A DNA stretch of 64,000 nucleotides, taken from NCBI GenBank assembly GCA_959347315.1, contig OY365811.1, forward strand, positions 39,580,582 through 39,644,581. The letters run 5' to 3'. The notes beneath the pieces are model-generated. The model did not search any database. It was not told where the DNA came from and saw nothing but the letters and a program-made list of their open reading frames with translations. The translations under genes and the position numbers were made by a program. This stretch comes from Bimastos eiseni. Taxonomy: Eukaryota > Annelida > Clitellata > Crassiclitellata > Lumbricidae. Of this stretch, positions 57,480 to 64,000 are shown in pieces (the stretch's first letter is position 1; every line of letters begins with the position of its first letter).

Positions 57480-57745
57480 TACAGTCCGAATGTAGGCGGA
57501 ATTTATGGGCGCGGATTGTTCGTCCGTAGGCGGCGGGATTTGCCCCGGATATGATTTACGTGCGCGTCAAATTCGGAACTACTTTCCGGACTACTTTTGG
57601 GCAGATGAAGGCTCGTCCGGGATCGAGTGGCCACCAGGAGAACGCGCATTTAAAGCATATCGACGAACTACTCCTTGCTGTAACAACGAGTCTACGCTTT
57701 AAGTCAGCGGATGAGTTCAACGCAGTTGACTTAATGTTCAATTGT
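57480..57745 (+). other. GC-rich patch with two overlapping plus frames
   Basis: After CATTTACAG two frames are open: 57505-57702 (MGADCSSVGGGICPGYDLRA, then WPPGERAFKAY) and 57551-57748 (MIYVRVKFGTTFRTTFGQMK, then HIDELLLAVTTSLRFKSADE). The second has helical, protein-like composition and an ATG, but an in-frame TAG lies 21 bp upstream of that ATG. It could be a small gene, a first exon or chance. No family is recognised. Confidence 0.2.
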
Positions 57746-57832
57746 TGATGATGTCCTGCAAGCCACACTGTTGTTCATGTCTGTTATGCGAGCAGAAACG
57801 TGTGTTGCTGGGTGTGCATGCATGCATGTTAG

Positions 57833-57835
<3 letters not shown>

Positions 57836-57863
<28 letters not shown>

Positions 57864-57896
57864 TTATGTATGTATGTATATATGTATGTATGTATG

Positions 57897-57930
<34 letters not shown>

Positions 57931-57988
57931 TGTATGTATGTATGTATGTATTTATGTATGTATGTATATATGTATGTATGTATGTATG

Positions 57989-58022
<34 letters not shown>

Positions 58023-58195
58023 TGTATGTATGTATGTATGTATGTATGTATTTATGTATTTATGTATGCATGTATATAATTATGTATGTATGTATGTATG
58101 TATGTATGTATGTATGTATGTATTTATGTATTTATGTATTTATGTATGTATGTATGTATGTATGTATGTATGTATGTATGTATGTATGTATGCGT
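57836..58195. repeat. GTAT microsatellite with TTTATG and TATA variants
   Basis: About 360 bp of imperfect GTAT with periodic TATTTATG and TATATATG interruptions. The long plus frames are artefacts. A further short run lies at 58284-58303. Confidence 0.97.
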
Positions 58196-58579
58196 GCTTG
58201 GTCATATATTTATGCATTTATATACATCATGCAGATATGTCATGCAACGTGTGTGAATTTGTGTAAATATGGATATTTTTTGTGTATGTATGTATGTATG
58301 TAAGTCAGTTGTTATACAGATGTGTGGTATGTGTATTCAGAGACAGAGATTATGTACATTTATATGGCGCCTTTTTTGTCAGTCCAGCGGAGATTATATT
58401 TCCCACTATGCTCGTGGTTATCGGCTTCTTCGATTCAATTGTTTTACAATCGGTCGCTGCTTATCTAGGTAAGGGTTCTCAGAGCGTTAATAAAGTGTCT
58501 GGTCTGTCCTTTATATGAGTTCTCTATCTCTGTCTCCTTTTAAGTACCACAATAGTACATTGATATAGTTAGACATATT

Positions 58580-58800
58580 ATATACAGATTAGGGCAGATA
58601 GATGATAGATATACAGACAGGCAGAAAGACTGACACAAAGATAAACAAGCATATCAAGATACACAGACAGGTGTAGATAGATAGATGTACTAGATAGTCT
58701 AGATGGATGGTTGGATGGACGGACGGGCGGACGGGCGGATTGACAGACTGACTGACTTATTGATTGATTGATTGTATTGATTGATGGTTTCACAGAGACA
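58580..58800. repeat. Degenerate CAGA/GATA/GGAC tetranucleotide region up to the gap
   Basis: Mixed AGATAGAT, ACAGACAG, GGACGGGC and TGATTGAT repeats run straight into the assembly gap, which is probably why assembly failed here. Confidence 0.8.
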
Positions 58801-59000
58801 NNNNNNNNNNNNNNNNNNNNNNNNNNNNNNNNNNNNNNNNNNNNNNNNNNNNNNNNNNNNNNNNNNNNNNNNNNNNNNNNNNNNNNNNNNNNNNNNNNNN
58901 NNNNNNNNNNNNNNNNNNNNNNNNNNNNNNNNNNNNNNNNNNNNNNNNNNNNNNNNNNNNNNNNNNNNNNNNNNNNNNNNNNNNNNNNNNNNNNNNNNNN
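58801..59000. other. Assembly gap, 200 N
   Basis: Two hundred consecutive N. A round number suggests a scaffold placeholder rather than a measured distance. It truncates the dispersed repeat that follows. Confidence 1.
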
Positions 59001-59136
59001 CAAAAGACTGGGGAAACATACACAGATTTGGAGGTGAATTTATGGGGGGCAATGAACACCAAAACTGGGGATGCACCTCAGTTTTGAAACTGGAGGGGGG
59101 CCGGTGCCCCTTCTCCCGCTTGTTACACCCCTGGCT
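59001..59136 (-). mobile_element. Dispersed repeat with CAGGGGTGTAACAAGCG end, copy 2 (truncated by gap)
   Basis: Read on the minus strand it starts CAGGGGTGTAACAAGCGGG, then GTTTCAAAACTGAGG and CCCCAGTTTTGGTG, in the same order as copy 1 at 9843. The far end is lost in the gap. Confidence 0.75.
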
Positions 59137-59295
59137 ATCACGTCATTTGAGGTCTCCAAATGAATGGTTGGCACGTCATTAATTTTGAGGTGCCCAGATG
59201 AATGGTTGGCACGTCATTTAAGGTTCCCAAATGAATGGCTGGCACGTCATTTGAGGTTCCCAAATGAATGGTTGGCACGCCATTTGAGGCTCCCA
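59137..59295. repeat. 33-bp minisatellite, about 4-5 copies
   Basis: The unit contains AATGAATGGTTGGCACGTCA followed by TTTGAGGTTCCCA. Because 33 is a multiple of three, it yields a repeated 11-residue open frame (RHLRFPNEWLA), an artefact. Confidence 0.9.
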
Positions 59296-59609
59296 TTGGA
59301 AAATGTTAGCTCGCCAAGCAAGTATAGTTACCGTCCTATAGTCGACATATAAATCCCGAGAAATACAATCACGACTGTGATTTGGTCGGCCATCCTTTTG
59401 TGGGAACGACTTCTAGATGCGTCTCTGAAGACAGCCATTACGAGTAAAATATGCACCCAATGCAGCTCCTATGAAGAACACAAAGGCCCGGTCTACGTCT
59501 GCTCCGAGCACGCTTCGAGCACTCTTCGAGTGATAGTCAACTTCGGATGCCTCGAAAATGTTACGAGTACCGTCCGATCATGCATCGAGTGCATATGGTC
59601 GTATTTAAC

Positions 59610-59700
59610 ATCGTTTAGATATGGCTAAGAGATGGCGCCTCTGAGTCCATATCCTGAAGGAACGATATATAAATGACCGATTACATACATTGCATGCGCC
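59610..59700 (+). mobile_element. Retroposon tail
   Basis: GATGGCGCCTCTGAGTCCAT, then TATCCTGAAGGAACGATATA and ATGACCGATTACATA align with 61130-61195. A coding part upstream is not recognised. The sequence on to 60600 contains CGAGCACGCTTCGAGC-type short repeats but no supported gene. Confidence 0.6.
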
Positions 59701-60649
59701 GGTAAATGTAAATAAAACAATTGAACGAAAGAGATCGTTGAATGATTTGTTGGTTCGAACTTTGATGCCCTGAGCAATGTGAGCAAAGTATATTATACTC
59801 CGAGTGTGCTCGCATAATATATGAGCGAACGAATGACCAAGCGAATAATGACCGAACGAGTGAATGTTCCAAATCGGAAGCCGGGTATTTTCTCCGAGTT
59901 TTCTCCGGCCATGCTCCGAGCAACTGCAGGTGGGGCGAGCCTTCATATTTCGTTCAACGTTCAGAAAGCTTGAAAAGGCCAATCTAGGACATTTGCCGGG
60001 GCTTTTAGCCGGAAATATTTCGGACAGCCGTTGCCGAATGAGAGATGAGTTTGTGCTCAGCTCTGTACATCAAGAGATAGAATCCGGCTGCATCTCGAAG
60101 TATAATTGATATATTGAGATTTGTTAATAAAGCCTATTTTGGAAAGGTTGTCCAATAATGGCTGAATGCCTATATCGTTCGTGGGCGTCAGACTTTGGGT
60201 AATGGCGTTGAATGCTAAATGAATAATCATCTGACCTAAACGTATTTGACGGAGGCCGTGTAGCAATGGATGACACACTGGGGTGCAGAGCTCAGGTACC
60301 GAGACCCGTAACCCCCGCAAGGTTGACTAGTCCTTGTTTCGCTAGTCGACGGCTAAATAGTGGCTAAATTATGTGCCTAGCGTAATAGGCGTCTTGCATG
60401 GCTGCCGACGGTTAAATTCGAATCCTGTAAAACCTTATCATCATTCGTTCTTGTAATCACACTGCGGTTTGTCAGTTTGCAATTAAACACAAATATAATA
60501 TTTAATCCCCATCTTAGTTTACCTTCTATCATCTTACCCTACCGCAATCGTGAATTTACATAGCGCCACTTCAACGGTCAAAGAATCTACAGTCCCTAAG
60601 ATAAACTGGAGTTTGGCCTGCAGGACAATTGCGCGTAGTCATTATACTC

Positions 60650-60985
60650 TTAAATTGAATACGCTTTTGCATGGACAGTCAGCGCAGTCGTTTCTGTATA
60701 ATAAAGGTAGATAAAGTTTTATGTCCGAATTTTAGTATGCCGCCTATCGGACGAGCCGCCGCATTCAGAACAGATTGCAACTGATTAATGCGCGATAGGT
60801 TTGAGCCCGCATCGATAGCAGTGCCATAATAGACCCTGGTGAATACGAATGTATGCATCACAGGGTCGTAACGGATTCAATTGTTAGCGATTGGTGCAAG
60901 GAGCGAATCTGACGCAGATGGTAGAAGCACATCGCCTGATCAAGACGTTTCTTGGCCCAGAGACTCTGAACATCCATGCCATCTG
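60650..60985 (-). mobile_element. LINE reverse-transcriptase C-terminal remnant
   Basis: The minus strand reads CFYHLRQIRSLHQSLTIESV, then after a frameshift HTFVFTRVYYGTAIDAGSNL and RINQLQSVLNAAARPIGGIL. This is the L-R-x-I-R...L-V-x-x-F-V-x-S-R-(L/V)-D-Y...L-Q-x-V-x-N-A-A-A-R block of CR1/L2-type elements. Its DYCN motif is lost. Inactive copy. Confidence 0.85.
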
Positions 60986-61129
60986 TCAGCTGTCGACGGG
61001 AATCCGTTGGCTGGTTACACGCTTGTGCGTGGGCCCACCAATGATGACTCTTTTCAGCTTACTGTGCAATGTTTGGAAACATACGTCTTTTACTCGTTCA
61101 CTGTGACGCTTGACATAATCTCCGCCAGC

Positions 61130-61195
61130 GCAGAGAGCGTCTCTGAGTAGATATCTTGAAGGTGCGCTATATAAATGCTCGATTACATTGCATTT
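61130..61195 (+). mobile_element. Retroposon tail, best-preserved copy
   Basis: GAGCGTCTCTGAGTAGATAT then CTTGAAGGTGCGCTATATAA and ATGCTCGATTACATTGCATT. It is followed within 50 bp by a GTAT microsatellite (61233-61279). Confidence 0.6.
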
Positions 61196-61199
61196 CTTA

Positions 61200-62220
61200 G
61201 TGTATATGATGTATATCTGTACGCATGGATGTATGCGTGTATGTATGTATGTATGTATGTATGTATGTATGTATGTATGCATGCACGGTGCAAGCGGTTC
61301 AATAAAGTACATACATACTTACTTACTTACTTATTTATGTATGCAAGCATAGGCGTATGCTCGTGTGCATGATACCACTTGATATAGCGCATTTATCTTG
61401 TCGTCAACCCTATATTACCTTACCATGCGTAACGGTAAACTAAATGGAAAGACATGGTCTGAACCAGTTTTGGTTAAGTTTCTGCCTGTAAAAGGGTCGT
61501 TCTGACTATGTCCTCAATTATTGAATCACTGAGCGACCCATCTGGTTAGAAGGGGCATTGCCTATACGGGACTTAGAATGCATATTGAAAGAAGAACCTT
61601 TTGAAACGTCACCCTATTCTATATGTAAACACTGGGCATACCCCATCTCAATTTCTGGTTCCACAGGAGTTGGCGACACTCGTGAATCGCCTTCAGGGTG
61701 CTGCAGAATAGGCCTAACATTGCCTAACAGTTGCGGGTTCGAGGCTGCTGAATTGTCTCCTGTGTGTGATTATCATATCCACGCTGTCTACACGCAATCC
61801 CTCTTCTCTGTGATTAAACAGTTTTATAGAACGACAAAGTAGAAACAGCAGAGGTCCTACAAGACACGTCCAGGGTAGTGGGACCTTGTTCTTAGTCCAC
61901 TGACGCTGCAAGGACCACAGAGATAGGGATGAGAGCATCTAGACTGCGCTCCGCTGTACAATACAATACAATTGTATTCTGCAACATCGTGTCCTTCCTT
62001 AGTTGAGGCCCGAATCTTTTCCCCCTTGCAAGCGCTTTATCCATTTGGCTACTTTCTTAATACCTGACCTATCGTTAGAGCTACCCGTGATCTGAGTTGT
62101 TCAGTAGACATCAGTGTCTAACAATATAAGCGCACTTATTGAAAGAGCTTTATCAATAAATGGAGCTAAATTTTTCAATTATCTTTGTCATTGGTATTTA
62201 TCGTCCCGACGAAACCTACA
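61200..62220. other. Unassigned region
   Basis: GTAT repeat at 61233-61279, ACTT repeat near 61315-61333, a reversed GATATAGCGC tail at about 61381, and an ATACA run near 61958. No gene is supported. Confidence 0.5.
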
Positions 62221-62224
62221 AAAA

Positions 62225-62440
62225 GCCAACACTTCCTTCAATTATAGCCAACACACCCTACAAAAGCCAACATGCCCTATAAAATCCAACACACCCTACC
62301 AAATCCGATACCCTACAAAATTCAGTACACCCCACAAAATCCAACACACACAAAAGCCAGCACACCCTACTAAAGCCAACACACCCTACAAAACCCAACC
62401 ACCTTCAAAACCCAATACACCCTTACAAAATCGCACCCTG
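62225..62440. repeat. Degenerate repeat of CCAACACACCCTACAAAA
   Basis: About ten diverged copies of an 18-20 bp unit around CACCCTACAAAAGCCAACA with insertions and deletions. Confidence 0.8.
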
Positions 62441-62509
62441 TCGTTGACCTATAACCCAGATCTTATACCTCTGACCTGTGACACATAACCTATGACCTAC
62501 CTCGGTCAA

Positions 62510-62647
62510 TGGGGATGCTTAGGAAAAAGATGAGGTACTGTACACAGCCGGACGGAGCATCCATGACGACCGATGATAGCAGAAGCGAAGACAGCAGCAG
62601 CCGCAGCGCCAGTCTCAGCAACACAAGAGGCAAACGACCAAAATGAT
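62510..62647 (+). CDS. Short ORF, Ser/Arg-rich, product unknown
   Basis: ATG GGG ATG CTT AGG begins a 45-codon frame containing MTTDDSRSEDSSSRSASLSN and ending TRGKRPK before TGA. Composition is like a disordered tail of a larger protein, but no acceptor or upstream frame was found. A second ATG (ATGGCAAGC, 62646) overlaps the stop region with a Ser-rich frame containing a CAGCAGCAG repeat. Chance from the AGCAGC-rich sequence is quite possible. Confidence 0.15.
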
Positions 62648-62849
62648 GGCAAGCAGCGAGGCGACAGGTCGCATATATAGTGGCATCAACGGCAGCAGCA
62701 GCAGTCGGATTCAGCGGCTGAGTGTGATGAAGAGCAGATGCCAAGTGTTACATGCAACGACCTGGAATGATTCTTTTACCGATAAAAAACCGCATCGTAT
62801 TTGGAGAAGAAGGCTTATAGAACGCCAAACTCTGGTCAATTGTACCAGT

Positions 62850-63790
62850 TGAAATGTTTCAAATGGTCCCATCAATATTCAAGACAAAATATGTCATATC
62901 TACAACAATAGAAGGAGCTTTGTCTGTAAATGGAAGTAAACTTTTGTTGCTGCTATTTGATTTTGTCTCTCGTCAAAAATTGGAACAGTCAGGTACTACG
63001 ATATTTAAAGCGCAAATAGTCTAGGATTAACCCCATTCGTTTACCCATTACTACTATTTTTATGATCATTGTTGCTGTAGATGCAATCAATGTCATTATT
63101 ATCATCATCGTCGTCGTCTTCGTCGTCATCATCATCATCATCATTAACACATACTTGCATAACACGACCACATTCATACTTATCTACAAGCACGCTTGCA
63201 TAAATATTATGACAATTATTGCTCGCGTAATTACATCTAATACATAAACACGTGTTAATTAATTAGCTTGTCCATTCACTCACGCATGCACATTACTCAC
63301 GTGACCACCATCTCCAAATGCATGCTTAGGGTACATTCAATGGAGGGTAGAGGGGGAAATCCCATTGGGGTGAGATTGGGTAGACGATGAGGAATCGATA
63401 TTTAATGACTGAGCGGGTGTGATTTGTACCCAGGAGGCAGAGTCAGACGCCAGCATATAAACCGGAAAACAACGACATTACTCACTCGTTTATAGGTGGC
63501 GCCAGTGGACTCGCTAATATCGCACACAGAAATGACGTATACCAGCATCATCATAATCATCACCATCATCAGTCGAGGATGAGGACGACGACGACGATGA
63601 CGGTGGTGAGCTATAAGGGTGCGGAAATTGCTAATTAGCGTGCATCAGCAACGGTCAAAGATGGTACTGAGCCAGCGGCAAAGTGAAGATGATGCTGGAG
63701 GAAGGCATCTCTTGTTTGTCGATTACATTCCCATAATCACATTATTCACAACATAGGAAAACATATTCGCACACACGATATGTACAGCTC
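62850..63790. other. Unassigned region
   Basis: AT-rich unique sequence with CAT/GTC triplet runs (63095-63145 and 63546-63605) but no supported gene. Confidence 0.5.
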
Positions 63791-63889
63791 ATCAATTGCA
63801 TATATATTATATAATATATATAACATACATGTATCTATATATATACAAGTGCGCTTGGCAGCACCATACATACGTATATATATATATGG

Positions 63890-63960
63890 ATGAAGAGCAA
63901 GATATCGGTCAGCGTCCCTTCAAGACGACTACTCAGAGGCGCTCCCGGTCCAGGCCCGAG
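63890..63960 (-). mobile_element. Retroposon tail, reversed, at window end
   Basis: The reverse complement of 63910-63945 reads GGGAGCGCCTCTGAGTAGTC then GTCTTGAAGGGACGCTGACC, matching the tail consensus at 59610 and 61130. The apparent Arg-rich ORF over it (RRSRSRPEQRRRK) is therefore not taken as a gene. Confidence 0.55.
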
Positions 63961-64000
63961 CAAAGAAGAAGAAAATAACCCAAATAAAAGAGCCAATCTA

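Noticed and set aside
57742..58303. Plus frames of 150-170 codons (MYVCMYV)
   Set aside because: GTAT microsatellite artefact.
58578..59182. Frames running through the N gap
   Set aside because: They are open only because N is translated as X.
60395..60430. tRNA B-box-like AAATTCGAATCC
   Set aside because: No A box at the right distance and no acceptor stem pairing.
63796..63978. Arg/Ser-rich ORF followed by AATAAA at the window end
   Set aside because: The DNA matches the reversed LINE/SINE tail consensus, so the ORF and hexamer are incidental.

Overview
The window is draft assembly of an animal nuclear genome, most likely a marine invertebrate. Coding sequence is broken into small exons with GT/AG borders and long AT-rich introns. 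The recognisable products are metazoan: an immunoglobulin-superfamily protein and a large RS-domain protein of the GPATCH8/ZNF804 type. The rest is full of microsatellites, minisatellites, decayed non-LTR retrotransposons, tRNA-derived SINE heads and small hAT-type elements, plus one run of 200 N. Phylum cannot be fixed from the sequence; no bacterial, viral or organellar gene was seen.

Layout. 1-3.7 kb: unassigned repeats and two weak exon candidates. 3.7-9.1 kb (+): gene A, four exons whose phases join into a 968-residue orphan protein, with a poly(A) signal at 9290. 9.3-12.1 kb: intergenic, with a G/C-run dispersed repeat. 12.1-34.7 kb (+): gene B, seven exons whose phases join into a 1457-residue protein; its third intron is 15 kb and carries a 551-bp hAT-type element, minisatellites and hairpins. 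The last exon (3.85 kb) carries the conserved module, RS domain, proline-rich and Gln/Ala/His-rich tail. 36.4-38.2 kb (+): candidate gene D, three phase-compatible exons of unknown product. 38.7-43.8 kb (-): gene C, four exons encoding three Ig-like domains, with another Ig-like exon at 46.9 kb. A 316-bp hAT-type element with an 8-bp target duplication lies in its first intron. 44-64 kb: mostly repeats, with LINE reverse-transcriptase or C-terminal fragments, two tRNA-like SINE heads, a perfect 54-bp inverted repeat, and a candidate first exon (gene E, -) at 51.9 kb.

The genes do not form a pathway. B is expected to be nuclear and RNA-linked, C to be a cell-surface or secreted adhesion or recognition protein, and A and D are unknown. 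The clearest overall theme is that splice junctions sit in or beside tandem repeats, and three junctions are tandemly duplicated. Exon models were built by eye from splice consensus and reading phase, without transcript data.
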